Source of the DNA: UBA6115 sp050952935
GTDB taxonomy: Bacteria > Bacillota > Clostridia > Christensenellales > Aristaeellaceae
DNA: 64,000 nucleotides
Direction of reading: 5' to 3'
Assembly (NCBI GenBank): GCA_050952935.1
Contig: JBMNLS010000001.1
Location: forward strand, 682,001 to 746,000
Position 1 is the first letter of the stretch; the number at the start of each line of letters is the position of its first letter. The notes under the pieces are model-generated. The model was not told the origin of the DNA. It worked only from the letters and a program-made list of their open reading frames with translations, and did not search any database. A program made the position numbers and the translations under genes. This document shows positions 31,296 to 40,076 of this stretch, one piece after another.

Positions 31296-33554
31296 ATGGC
31301 ATCGACAGTATCCTACAGCGCATCCCTGTGCACGAGGCACTACAATTCATCCTCCAATGCCAAGAATGGATATGCCAGTCAGGAGTTTTATGATTCCAGC
31401 TACAACAACGTAGGTATTATCAGCTTCGTCGGCATGAACCTTGCCAACAAGGTGATCACCAGTATCTGGCTGGATATTGACGCTTCAAAAGCAGGCTATG
31501 GCGCGGGAAGCACAAAGACCGTTTTCATGCGGAAAGCCAACTACCAGAATGGCATCGCCTCCGGCATTGCTGGTTGGCAGTACACCGGGGATGAGCTTGG
31601 CACCTTCGACGGTTCCTTCTACGGGAACTACACCAGCTATTACATCACCGGGTCGCTGTTCAATGCCATGGCGGCATATATTGCTGCGGGCAACAACAGC
31701 TTTACGATTTATAACCCGTATCCCAGCGCGTCGTCCCAGGGGTATTCCTACAATTATCTTCAGTGGTCAAGCGTGATCATCACGATCACCTATGAGGAAG
31801 CTGTGTCTCAGCCGACTGTATCTTCCTCCTCCGTGAACCTGGGCAGCGCCGTGACGATCTACACCAACCGGCAGAGCACCGCGACGACACACACTTTGCT
31901 CTACAGCTTCGGCAGCGCCAGCGGCACCATCGCCAGCAATGTCGGCGCGTCGGTCAGTTGGACGCCGCCCCTGTCACTGGCCAGTCAAATCCCAAGCGCC
32001 ACCAGCGGCATCTGTACAATCACCTGCCAGAGTTATAACGGCGGGACGCTGACGGGTACCCGAACGTGTACGGTGACTCTGAATGTGCCGAGTACGGTTG
32101 TACCGAGCATTTCTTCGGTCACAGTCGAAGATACCAATACAACGGTCGTGTCCAGGATCGCCGCCTTCGTCAAGGGGCTGAGCACATTATCCGTCGCTAT
32201 CACGGCGGCAGGTGTGTACGGCAGCACGATCTCGTCTTACCGCACATCGCTGGATGGCGTGAACTATACGGCTGCATCCTTCACAGCAACCAAGAAGCTG
32301 TCCGCAGCCGGAGATATGACGATGACGGTTACGGTTACGGACAGCCGTGGCCGGACGGCGACCTACACGACCACCTTCAATGTGCTGGACTATTCGCCGC
32401 CCTCCATCACAGCCTTCTCCGCAGAACGCTGCAATTCTGATGGATCGGCTGCTCAGCTGGACGGCACGAAGGCCAGGTACTCCTTTGCCGGAAAGGTCAC
32501 CGCCCTGAATAACAAGAATGGTCTTTCCTGCGTGGTGTATTACAAACTGAAGAGCGCCACATCCTGGACAACGGCAGAGCAGATGGCCATCACCAGCTAT
32601 ACGTTGAGCGCCACCAACAAGCTCCTGTCCCAGACCTTTGACGCGCTGTACAGCTATGACCTGAAGGTAAGACTGACCGACTATTTCTATTACGTGGAGC
32701 AGGCCGTCAGCATCGGCACTAAGGGTGTCATCCTGGACTTCATGGCGGACGGTACCGGAATCGGCATCGGGAAGGTGGCTGAAACTTCCGGGTATATCGA
32801 CTGCGGCTGGCCACTGAAGCTGAGCTCCGCATTGGCGGTTGCCTACGGAGGCACGGGTGCCACATCGGCGGCAGGCGCGATTGCCAACCTGGGCGGCGTG
32901 AAGAAGACTGGAGACACGATGACGGGCAACCTGAATATATCCGGGTACCTTTACCCTTCGGTACTTCTTCTTCCGACCTACAACGATACCACCAACCGAA
33001 CGGTGTTTGAGGGCAGCTATGCTGGGGCGTCCTCCTTCGCTGCCTGGGAGGACAGCACGGGCAACAACCGCCGGATGCTGGAAGTCCGCACGAAGGCTTA
33101 TCAGAACAGTCTCGACTGGGCTGTGCTTCTGCGGGTCTGTGACGCGGGCACCTGGGGCAACTACCGTGTATTCCATTCCGGCATGGTTTCCGGTGTGCCC
33201 GTGGCCAATGGCGGCACGGGTGCGACCACCGCTGCAAACGCCCGGAGCAACCTTGGCACAAACAACGCGGCGAATATCACCACAGGCACACTTCCGGCGG
33301 CGAGACTGCCCTTCAAGTACGCCTATGGCTCCACGTCCATCAACGGTTCCAGCGCTACCTATGTGGATTACTCGTCTGCGGGCTTCACCTCAACTCCCGT
33401 GGTTCTGGTGACCTATTCTACGACGTCGGGCAACTGGTCGGGCGACAACGGCGCGATCAAGGTGCACAGCAAAACGACCAGCGGATGCTATATCGTTGTC
33501 GGCGGCAACTTCAGCACAAGCCGTAACGTTGACTGGTTTGCTTTCGGTGTATGA
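31296..33554 (+). CDS. Tail fibre / receptor-binding protein
   Basis: This 752-residue Ser- and Thr-rich protein has a DUF859-like N-terminal two-thirds (galactose-binding-like and Ig-like strands, then LTDYFYYVEQAVSIGTKGV), followed by the GIGIGKVAE segment usual in these fibres. Two YGGTGAT / NGGTGATT segments near residues 515 and 640 mark fibre repeats. It probably determines host recognition. The gene follows the tail spike by 12 bp and ends before a strong terminator. Confidence 0.85.
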   Translation: MASTVSYSASLCTRHYNSSSNAKNGYASQEFYDSSYNNVGIISFVGMNLANKVITSIWLDIDASKAGYGAGSTKTVFMRKANYQNGIASGIAGWQYTGDELGTFDGSFYGNYTSYYITGSLFNAMAAYIAAGNNSFTIYNPYPSASSQGYSYNYLQWSSVIITITYEEAVSQPTVSSSSVNLGSAVTIYTNRQSTATTHTLLYSFGSASGTIASNVGASVSWTPPLSLASQIPSATSGICTITCQSYNGGTLTGTRTCTVTLNVPSTVVPSISSVTVEDTNTTVVSRIAAFVKGLSTLSVAITAAGVYGSTISSYRTSLDGVNYTAASFTATKKLSAAGDMTMTVTVTDSRGRTATYTTTFNVLDYSPPSITAFSAERCNSDGSAAQLDGTKARYSFAGKVTALNNKNGLSCVVYYKLKSATSWTTAEQMAITSYTLSATNKLLSQTFDALYSYDLKVRLTDYFYYVEQAVSIGTKGVILDFMADGTGIGIGKVAETSGYIDCGWPLKLSSALAVAYGGTGATSAAGAIANLGGVKKTGDTMTGNLNISGYLYPSVLLLPTYNDTTNRTVFEGSYAGASSFAAWEDSTGNNRRMLEVRTKAYQNSLDWAVLLRVCDAGTWGNYRVFHSGMVSGVPVANGGTGATTAANARSNLGTNNAANITTGTLPAARLPFKYAYGSTSINGSSATYVDYSSAGFTSTPVVLVTYSTTSGNWSGDNGAIKVHSKTTSGCYIVVGGNFSTSRNVDWFAFGV

Positions 33555-33583
33555 CCATGAACAGATATCATTCCCGGGATCAG

Positions 33584-33612
33584 CCCGCTTCCAATACGGA
33601 GGCGGGTTTTTC
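33584..33612 (+). terminator. Terminator after tail fibre gene
   Basis: CCCGCTTCC (33584-33592) pairs with GGAGGCGGG (33598-33606) with one G-T pair, followed by a T-rich run. It separates the tail and lysis modules. Confidence 0.8.
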
Positions 33613-33642
33613 TATATCAAAACAGAAACGGAGGAAACGACA

Positions 33643-34092
33643 ATGAGGGATTTTTCCATTGACCTGATCTGGGCGAAGATCCAGATCGCCATCACTGCCA
33701 TCGGAGGATGGCTGGGTTACTTCCTTGGAGGCATCGACGGCCTGATGATTGCCTTGCTCATCTTTATGACGCTGGACTACATCACGGGTGTGATGTGCGC
33801 CATCGTGGACAAGAAGCTGTCCAGCGCCGTCGGCTTCAAGGGCGTCTGCAAGAAGGTGCTCATCCTGTTCATGGTGGGCATTGCGAACATCGTCGATCTG
33901 CATGTGATCGGCTCCGGCAGTGCTCTTCGTGGGGCGGTGATTGCCTTCTACCTCTCCAATGAGGGGCTGAGCCTGCTGGAGAACGCAGCTTACATCGGCC
34001 TGCCTATCCCGGACAAGCTGAAGGCCGTTCTGGAGCAGCTGCACAACCGGGATGAGAAGGAAGGCAAAGGCGACCAGGGCGACGGCGAATAA
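33643..34092 (+). CDS. Phage holin (toxin-secretion/phage-lysis type)
   Basis: This 149-residue membrane protein has three hydrophobic helices (IQIAITAIGGWLGYFLGG, GLMIALLIFMTLDYITGVM, VLILFMVGIANIVDL) and the DYITGV motif of the Holin_4 family. The C-terminus is short and highly charged. It makes the membrane lesions that release the endolysin. The ATG at 33643 follows CGGAGG. Confidence 0.92.
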   Translation: MRDFSIDLIWAKIQIAITAIGGWLGYFLGGIDGLMIALLIFMTLDYITGVMCAIVDKKLSSAVGFKGVCKKVLILFMVGIANIVDLHVIGSGSALRGAVIAFYLSNEGLSLLENAAYIGLPIPDKLKAVLEQLHNRDEKEGKGDQGDGE

Positions 34093-34125
34093 CCGCCGCC
34101 CTTTTCCCATTTGGAGGTGACGAAA

Positions 34126-35229
34126 ATGTCTGAAAGAATCAATACGCCGTTCACCAATGAGCACTTTGCCGACTGGTGCCAGAAGATGGTAGGCCAGCCT
34201 TACTGGTACGGCACCTGCGTCTACAAAGCCACAAATAGCCTGCTGTCCCGGAAAAGCAACCAGTATCCGTCCTCTTATGCTTCCAGCCGTATGTCCCGTT
34301 ACAAGCAGGACATTGCCAATAAGGCTGTTGTGTCCGACTGCATTGGCGGCTGCAAGGGCTATGCCTGGACAAACGGCGGTCAGGGTGTGCTGGAAGCTAT
34401 CGGGACGGATAAACCCATCACCAGCAAATACGGCTCCAATGGGTGTCCGGACAAAGGCGCGAACAGCATGTTCTCCTGGGCAAAAAAGAAAGGCGTGGAC
34501 TGGGGCACCATCGACACCCTGCCGGAGATCCCCGGTCTGGCGCTGTACAAGGATGGTCATGCCGGTTACTACATCGGCAATGGCTATGCCGTGGAGTGGC
34601 AGGGTTTCAGCTGGGGCTGCGTGAAGACACAGGTGAAAAAGCGGCCCTGGACACACTGGTACAAGCTGCCGTTTATCGACTACGGCGATACCAGCGGCGC
34701 ACAGCCTGCCGTGGACGCGGTGACGGTGTATACCCTGGGTAGCAGGCTGCTGAAGAACGGTTCCACCGGGGCCGATGTCAAAGCCCTGCAGGAACTGCTG
34801 AACCAGCTGGGTGCCGCCCTTGATGTGGACGGCCAGTTCGGCAGCAAAACGGAAGCAGCTGTGAGGGCTTTCCAGAAGAAGTCCGGGATCAAGCAGGACG
34901 GCAAGTACGGTGATCAGACCCATGCAGCCCTGATGGCCGCTGTGGCGGAGGACGATGCCGGGCAGCAGGCCATGACGGAAACGCAGCCTGAGCCGGAGCA
35001 GGAACAGCCCGTCGCCGGGCAGACCACCATTCGGGTGCTGATCAAATCCTCTGGCGGGAAGGTGAACATCCGAACAGGCAACGGCACCAGCTACAGCCGC
35101 ATCACCGCTGTCGCGCCGGGCACAACGCTGGAGTATGTGGCCAGCGCCTTCAACGGCTGGCAGGCTGTGAAGATCGGAAGCCAAGTCGGATGGGTTTCCG
35201 GGGAGTACAGCGAGATCACCAGTGAGTAA
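34126..35229 (+). CDS. Endolysin: NlpC/P60-like amidase + PG-binding + SH3
   Basis: The 367-residue lysin has an N-terminal papain-like catalytic domain with candidate Cys72 (SDCIGGC) and His145 (DGHAGYYIG). A peptidoglycan-binding helical domain spans about 205-272 (LKNGSTGADVKALQELLNQLG). A Pro/Glu/Gln linker leads to a C-terminal bacterial SH3 domain (VNIRTGNGTSYSRI, GWVSGEYSEI). It degrades the host wall at lysis. It starts at the ATG at 34126 after TTGGAGG. Confidence 0.92.
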   Translation: MSERINTPFTNEHFADWCQKMVGQPYWYGTCVYKATNSLLSRKSNQYPSSYASSRMSRYKQDIANKAVVSDCIGGCKGYAWTNGGQGVLEAIGTDKPITSKYGSNGCPDKGANSMFSWAKKKGVDWGTIDTLPEIPGLALYKDGHAGYYIGNGYAVEWQGFSWGCVKTQVKKRPWTHWYKLPFIDYGDTSGAQPAVDAVTVYTLGSRLLKNGSTGADVKALQELLNQLGAALDVDGQFGSKTEAAVRAFQKKSGIKQDGKYGDQTHAALMAAVAEDDAGQQAMTETQPEPEQEQPVAGQTTIRVLIKSSGGKVNIRTGNGTSYSRITAVAPGTTLEYVASAFNGWQAVKIGSQVGWVSGEYSEITSE

Positions 35230-35235
35230 ATGCTT

Positions 35236-35269
35236 GGGGAACCTGCTTTTCTAGTGGGTTCCCCTTTTT
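35236..35269 (+). terminator. Terminator of the lysis module
   Basis: GGGGAACC (35236-35243) pairs with GGTTCCCC (35257-35264), followed by TTTTT. It marks the end of the phage late transcript. Confidence 0.85.
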
Positions 35270-35398
35270 CGTTGATGTTCTGTGCAAGAAAAACGAAGTA
35301 TTTCAATGAAATCCACAGAAATAATTCAAAACAGAGTCAATACTACGTGAAATGCACGGAAAACGAGAAAAACATGAAGAAAAAAATTATCATAATTA

Positions 35399-35427
35399 TT
35401 GACTTTCTTTGACCTTAGATATATAAT
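35399..35427 (+). promoter_or_regulatory. Hsp20 promoter with CtsR-type operator
   Basis: TTGACT (35399-35404), 17 bp, then TATAAT (35422-35427) is a strong sigma-A promoter. On the minus strand the -35 region reads GGTCAAAGAAAGTCAA, close to the CtsR heptad-repeat consensus RGTCAAANANRGTCAAA. Stress relief of CtsR repression would induce the gene. Confidence 0.75.
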
Positions 35428-35545
35428 ATAGGCACCATCAAGGAAGGGGGATCGAAAGAGAGCCCGAACAAGATGGAATGAATGCGACCCTGCAAGCGTG
35501 GCTATGAACCAAGCGTACAAGGCCAATGAATTGGAGGTTTGCATT

Positions 35546-35998
35546 ATGAGTACTTATCTTCCTACCGTGTTTGGTGAAAACCTGTTTGACGTCTTTGATG
35601 ACTTTGACCGTGACTTCTTCCGTGGGTTTGGGCGTCCGGAGCATGTGCTCTACGGCAAGAATGCCAGCCGCCTGATGAAAACCGATGTGAAGGAAACTGA
35701 TGAAGGCTATGAGGTGGATGTGGATCTGCCTGGCTTCAACAAGGATGAAATCAAACTGGATCTGAACAACGGTTACCTGACCATCTCCACCGAGAAGAGT
35801 TTGAACAAGGAGAACAAGGGTAAGATGCTTCGTCAGGAGCGTTACGTCGGCACCATGCAGCGCAGCTTCTATGTGGGTGAGAGCATTACTGAAGATGACA
35901 TAAAAGCCAAGTTCGAGAATGGTGTACTGAGTCTGATGATTCCTAAGAAGGAAGCCCCGAAGGTTCCTGAAAAGAAACAGATTTTGATTGAAGGATAA
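35546..35998 (+). CDS. Hsp20 / alpha-crystallin small heat-shock protein
   Basis: This 150-residue protein begins at the ATG at 35546 after TTGGAGG. Its alpha-crystallin domain (about residues 42-145) shows DVKETDEGYEVDVDLPGFNK, the AxxxNGVL-type motif FENGVLSLMIPKK and the conserved RSFYVGE. It is an ATP-independent holdase. It stands alone between a CtsR-type promoter and a very strong terminator. It is the first gene after the lysis module, so it is cargo or a chromosomal-style gene captured by the element. Confidence 0.95.
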   Translation: MSTYLPTVFGENLFDVFDDFDRDFFRGFGRPEHVLYGKNASRLMKTDVKETDEGYEVDVDLPGFNKDEIKLDLNNGYLTISTEKSLNKENKGKMLRQERYVGTMQRSFYVGESITEDDIKAKFENGVLSLMIPKKEAPKVPEKKQILIEG

Positions 35999-36009
35999 AC
36001 ACACACTGC

Positions 36010-36058
36010 AAGCCCGCAGTCTGGTTCTTACGAGCCGGACTGCGGGCTTGTTTTTTTT
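36010..36058 (+). terminator. Strong terminator after Hsp20
   Basis: AAGCCCGCAGTC (36010-36021) pairs perfectly with GACTGCGGGCTT (36038-36049) and eight T residues follow. Confidence 0.92.
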
Positions 36059-36068
36059 AACTACGGGA

Positions 36069-37124
36069 TCAGCTTTCCAAAACCATATGGATGTTGGTGG
36101 GAAGCTCTCTCCTCCAATCCATCCCAATCGGAATGGGTGGAAGCCACCGGATGATGGGCTTCCTGTCTGGAAACTTTGCGCTCCTGGGGCCAACCCAGAA
36201 GGTATGCCAGTGCGCTGCCCGCACATGAGGCCGTGGACTGGAATGAGCGCCCTGCACAGAAGCCGTTTCCTTCTCAGCAGAGCGCTCATGATTTTTGTAA
36301 TTCCGGATGGCATTGGAGACGCGGACACCGACATCCCACACCTGAGGTTCCTTGGGACTTCTCACCCCGCCGCTGAATGTCCGCCGTTTCTGCGGATGCT
36401 CGATCTGCGGCATATCCGGCTCCTCACTGCACAGGTAGAGGAGCAGCTGCAGCATGGAGGAAAAGGTCTTCCGGTATTCCTCCCGACTGCCAATGTAACG
36501 ATTGTCCCGCTTTCCCATGAACAGATCATCCACCTGATCCACCCGGTTCATAGCGTCCAGCAACGATCCTTCGCCAAAGGGCAGCGCGACCATTTTCGGC
36601 TGATCGCAGCCCTCCAGGAACATGGCAAACTGGAGATCCACGTTTCGGCTGAAGAGGTTGTAATCCAGATGCGCGATGAAGCCTTTCATTGGATGCCGTT
36701 CATAGGACAGCCCAGGCGTTTCAATGTACACCGCCCATTCAGGGAGATGGTAAAGGCAGTCCGTAGGCAGGTTGCCCGTGAGGGGCTGACTGATCAGCGC
36801 CTCATAGATTTCCGGGGCAAACCGGTATATCCCCTTGCTGGCCCGCCATACGTACATGCTGCCGATGGTCATCATCTCATCCATGTGCGTGAGGTAGTAG
36901 GATTCCCCGTATCTGTTGGTGATCAGCAGAAAAGGAAAGAGCGTCGGCATGATGCACCAGTCCGGTACATTCTTGATCAGGCTGACGCCGCCTGACTTGC
37001 TGTTCAGGATTTTCTCCGGCTCGGCATACACCTTCCGCAGATCCGTCCAGAGATTGGGATACGTCCTGTTAAGCTGCCTGATCCATACGTCAGGCGCGTA
37101 GGGTGATAATTCCTTCCTGGCCAT
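36069..37124 (-). CDS. AcrVA2-family anti-CRISPR homologue
   Basis: The 351-residue protein shares several landmarks, in order, with AcrVA2, the Cas12a inhibitor from Moraxella (compared from memory): LPEWAVYIE at 127-135, KGFIAHLD at 147-154, LLLYLCSEEPD at 227-237, GVRVSNAIRNY near 266-276, SPRPHVRAAHWHTFW at 296-310 and IRWLPPI at 325-331. AcrVA2 blocks Cas12a production by acting on its nascent chain and mRNA. Homologues occur on varied mobile elements, and some may have other roles. It is transcribed leftward with an AAAGGAGG site, and an 11-bp box shared with the XRE gene lies upstream. Confidence 0.75.
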   Translation of the reverse strand: MARKELSPYAPDVWIRQLNRTYPNLWTDLRKVYAEPEKILNSKSGGVSLIKNVPDWCIMPTLFPFLLITNRYGESYYLTHMDEMMTIGSMYVWRASKGIYRFAPEIYEALISQPLTGNLPTDCLYHLPEWAVYIETPGLSYERHPMKGFIAHLDYNLFSRNVDLQFAMFLEGCDQPKMVALPFGEGSLLDAMNRVDQVDDLFMGKRDNRYIGSREEYRKTFSSMLQLLLYLCSEEPDMPQIEHPQKRRTFSGGVRSPKEPQVWDVGVRVSNAIRNYKNHERSAEKETASVQGAHSSPRPHVRAAHWHTFWVGPRSAKFPDRKPIIRWLPPIPIGMDWRRELPTNIHMVLES

Positions 37125-37143
37125 TGTGATCCTCCTTTCGGCC

Positions 37144-37154
37144 CAAGGTCAGTG
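37144..37154 (-). promoter_or_regulatory. Shared 11-bp box upstream of the AcrVA2-like gene
   Basis: CAAGGTCAGTG (plus-strand reading) lies 20 bp before the AcrVA2-like start. The identical word lies just upstream of the leftward XRE gene (44348-44358). It may be a repressor operator. Confidence 0.45.
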
Positions 37155-37218
37155 AGGATATATCACTCTGAACGCCTGAAATAGCAAGTGAATTCTTGCT
37201 GCAGGTGTCTTTCCACAA

Positions 37219-37244
37219 CGCCACAGAATCGGCCCGCTGTGGCG
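37219..37244. repeat. 8-bp inverted repeat between cargo genes
   Basis: CGCCACAG (37219-37226) pairs perfectly with CTGTGGCG (37237-37244). It lies beyond the leftward Fic-gene terminator. Its role is unknown. Confidence 0.4.
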
Positions 37245-37245
37245 C

Positions 37246-37282
37246 ACAAAAAAGCAGCCGACCGTTTTCCGGACAGTCGGCT
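37246..37282 (-). terminator. Terminator of the leftward Fic/recombinase operon
   Basis: On the minus strand, AGCCGAC and GTCGGCT (37276-37282 and 37256-37262) form a stem followed by GCTTTTTTG. It lies about 40 bp after the Fic-like gene stop. Confidence 0.75.
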
Positions 37283-37324
37283 AAAGGCGGCACGTGGGGC
37301 CATCAGCGGCCAAACACGGGCCAA

Positions 37325-39652
37325 TCAGGCGGTAGCGGTAAGGTCAGCCGTGCTGGCGACCGCCATCGCCGTTTCACTTTTCTGCTTCTCCACTTCAGAA
37401 GGCTCTATCGGGCCTGCGATCTGTGCAAAGCACTCCGGATGATCCTCTGAGGTCACCGCGAAGATGTACATGTGAGCTTTTCCCGGTCGCCTGTGGATGT
37501 TCAGGATTCCACGCTCCGCAAAATTGTTCAGGTGGAACTGGGCGGACGCGCCGCCTGTTTGCATCAGCCTGGCCATATCCTCTACGCTGAATTCGTTCTC
37601 AGCAAATTCCTCATAGAGCCTGCTGAGGTATTCCTTCTGCATCCCGGTGAGGTCGTTGCTGCGGATGCTTTCCTGCGGACGGTTGCAGATCTGATACGTG
37701 CAGTGGGAGCCATTACCGGCCTCTGATATGACCTTCTTCGTGACAAGGCCCAGGTTGACCGCCCGCCGGACATCATTGCCGTACTGGGTTTTGGTCAAAT
37801 CAAATCGTGTTCCCCAGTCTGATGCCGTGAAGGTGTTCTGCCCCTGTTCAATCATTTCAAGCAGGAAGGTTCCGATCCGGTAATCCCGCTGATTGGTTTC
37901 ATCCTGCCGCATTGCTTTCAGCTGATTGATCAGGGCCTGCGTAGGGCGACCGGGCATCAAGCCTCCATGGATGTTGAACTGATACAAAGCAGGGCGAGCA
38001 TGCGGCGTTGTGTTTACGATCATGCCGCAGGCAATCATGGCATCGCAGGAGTCCTTTGCATGCTCGAGGCTCAGGCCTGTGTATCCGGCCCACTCGCTGC
38101 GGGCAAAGGTTGTGATGCCCTTGCGGATCATCTCCCGAACAATGACCGCAGTCCGCTGCTTCGTGTCGGATTTGCTTTGCTCAAAGGCTCTCAGCTTTTC
38201 CTCGAATGCCGCCGTCATAGCAGGCGGGCTCTCATTGGCTTCCTTCTGTTGGGCTTCCACCTCACTTTCTTCAGGCTCCGGAGGCTTACCGGATACGCCT
38301 ATGATCCGGAAGGAATACTCCATGGGGCTCACATCCGTGTGGCGATCCGTCAGTCCCTTCTGATACAGAACGCGGCATTCATAATCCGCATCCTTCCGGG
38401 CTATGCCCTGGATCTGGCTCCATTGGCTGACGGAAAAACGGATCAGGCCCTGATCCAGCATTCGCTGTACCTTGGCAGGGTATTCCCGGTGGACGGATTT
38501 CGGTGAATGCTTGAGCTTGCGTACCTGCTCCATAAAGCTGTCCACCGGTTGAAGCGGCCATGGCTTAGCTGTCCGTTGGCTGTCATCCGGAAGCGACTCA
38601 TCCTCCTCATCCGGGAGGACTGCCTCCACCTGGGACGCAGGTGCGCTGGGTGCGCGAAGCGGCTCGCGGGCCATTTCTCTTTCGCGGGCAAGGCTCTCCT
38701 GCACACGCCTCCGTTCTCGTTCCTTCTTGCTGTCCAGCGCTCTGACCAGCAGATCCAGGTAGTATTCCATGAAGTAGGTCAGGTCTCCACCATTTTCAGA
38801 GCGCAGGATTTCCTGCATGCATTTGTAGTATCGGTAATTCTCCTTTGCGATCACACTGGAAATGGAAATGTCACGGAAGAAATCGTAGCCGCTACGCAGG
38901 AGCACGGCGGACGAAATCATCCGTGACAGTCGTTCATTGCCCTCCGGGAATGGCCGGGCCACCAGAATATAGGCCTGTCCGACAGCGGCCTTGATCAGTG
39001 GATGTACATTCCCGGCCTGCAGGAAGGCATAGTATTCCGTCATCCGGTCAGGTAGGCTGTAGGCCGAGGGTACCTCATACGGTTCGCTGTTCATGGCGGC
39101 AATGGGATGCTGGTCTGTCTGCCGGTAATCCTCAGCGCAGTTGTCCATTTCCTCTGTCAGCATGAAAGCAAGGGATTTGACAAAGCCCTCGTCCAGGGGG
39201 CGATACAGGGAACCGATCATGCCCGACCAGGCGTGACGGTTGTTCCAGATCATCTGCTCCTGGATGTTCTCCGGCTCCGTCCCGCGCTGAAGGAAATCCA
39301 TGGCCTCCTGCAGGGGGATTTGTGCTCCCTCCACAAAGCTGGTGAAGAACATTTCCTCCGTCATCGCGCTGGTCATCGGCGCTCTGTAGGGATCAAAGCA
39401 CTCCTCCTGCTCCATTGCCTCCGCGCAGAGCCGTTCGCTGGCTGCGATCATCTTCTCCGTCAGAACATACCAGTACGGCATCCCGGCTGCGTTGGACAGC
39501 GGAAGAATGATCGCTCCCGCCTTTCTGCGGTTCAGCAGCTCCGGCCAGAAGGTATCGATGGAAACATTCAGCGGGAGCTTGAAGAGCACCTCCTGCCGGG
39601 AAAGGTAATGCTGCTGGAAGTACTGAAGCAGTCTGTCCTTATCCATTGCCAT
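37325..39652 (-). CDS. Fic-domain protein with altered active-site motif
   Basis: The 775-residue protein has a Fic fold in its first ~300 residues. The motif HxFx(D/E)GNGRxxR appears as RPFPEGNERLSR at residues 233-244, so the catalytic His is Arg233 and the second Gly is Glu240. An inhibitory-type TSFVEGA lies at 104-110. The remaining ~450 residues contain several winged-helix-like repeats (FARSEWAGYTGLSLEHAKDS, FTASDWGTRFDLTKTQYG). AMPylation is unlikely with this motif; a regulatory or phosphotransfer role is possible. It is the last gene of the leftward recombinase operon. Confidence 0.75.
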   Translation of the reverse strand: MAMDKDRLLQYFQQHYLSRQEVLFKLPLNVSIDTFWPELLNRRKAGAIILPLSNAAGMPYWYVLTEKMIAASERLCAEAMEQEECFDPYRAPMTSAMTEEMFFTSFVEGAQIPLQEAMDFLQRGTEPENIQEQMIWNNRHAWSGMIGSLYRPLDEGFVKSLAFMLTEEMDNCAEDYRQTDQHPIAAMNSEPYEVPSAYSLPDRMTEYYAFLQAGNVHPLIKAAVGQAYILVARPFPEGNERLSRMISSAVLLRSGYDFFRDISISSVIAKENYRYYKCMQEILRSENGGDLTYFMEYYLDLLVRALDSKKERERRRVQESLAREREMAREPLRAPSAPASQVEAVLPDEEDESLPDDSQRTAKPWPLQPVDSFMEQVRKLKHSPKSVHREYPAKVQRMLDQGLIRFSVSQWSQIQGIARKDADYECRVLYQKGLTDRHTDVSPMEYSFRIIGVSGKPPEPEESEVEAQQKEANESPPAMTAAFEEKLRAFEQSKSDTKQRTAVIVREMIRKGITTFARSEWAGYTGLSLEHAKDSCDAMIACGMIVNTTPHARPALYQFNIHGGLMPGRPTQALINQLKAMRQDETNQRDYRIGTFLLEMIEQGQNTFTASDWGTRFDLTKTQYGNDVRRAVNLGLVTKKVISEAGNGSHCTYQICNRPQESIRSNDLTGMQKEYLSRLYEEFAENEFSVEDMARLMQTGGASAQFHLNNFAERGILNIHRRPGKAHMYIFAVTSEDHPECFAQIAGPIEPSEVEKQKSETAMAVASTADLTATA

Positions 39653-39665
39653 CCGTCACACCTCC

Positions 39666-40076
39666 TCAGCTGGTTCTGCCACTGCCGCCGTCCGGGGGCA
39701 ATTGCAGATCGGCAGGCTGCGCGGTCATCAGGTCAAATACGATCGCATTGTGGGAAGCAATATAAGTGCCAAAGACGGTTCTCGGCTGTTCGTCTGTCCA
39801 ACCTGTCAGCCTGCGTATCCGTTTGAGCAGGCTGTGCCCGCTCATTTCAAACTCGGACTTGGTGACAGCCGGGATGACGATGGCCTCCCGGTCGTCCACG
39901 GTACAGGCCTGCACCAGCAGCATCTGCCGATCCTCATTGATCAGCATCTGCACCTGCTTGGGGTGATCCAGGGTGTCCAATACGGCTTTGTTAAACAGGA
40001 TGCTGCCTTCCTCCAGGCATAGGGTCAGCTTCAGCGGCTCTGTTCCATATGGGGCGTATCCTCCAAATTCACTCAT
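39666..40076 (-). CDS. Short member of the recombinase-associated domain family
   Basis: This 136-residue protein contains GSILFNKAVLDTLDHPKQVQ, MLINEDRQMLLVQAC, then a helix, then AIVFDLMTAQP. The order of segments (ILFN strand, helix, VQMLIN strand, LLVQAC strand, later FDL strand) parallels the shared domain in the next two-gene-distant recombinase and in the neighbouring 279-residue protein. It starts at an ATG overlapping the upstream gene's stop by 4 bp, so the genes are coupled. The function is unknown. Confidence 0.6.
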   Translation of the reverse strand: MSEFGGYAPYGTEPLKLTLCLEEGSILFNKAVLDTLDHPKQVQMLINEDRQMLLVQACTVDDREAIVIPAVTKSEFEMSGHSLLKRIRRLTGWTDEQPRTVFGTYIASHNAIVFDLMTAQPADLQLPPDGGSGRTS

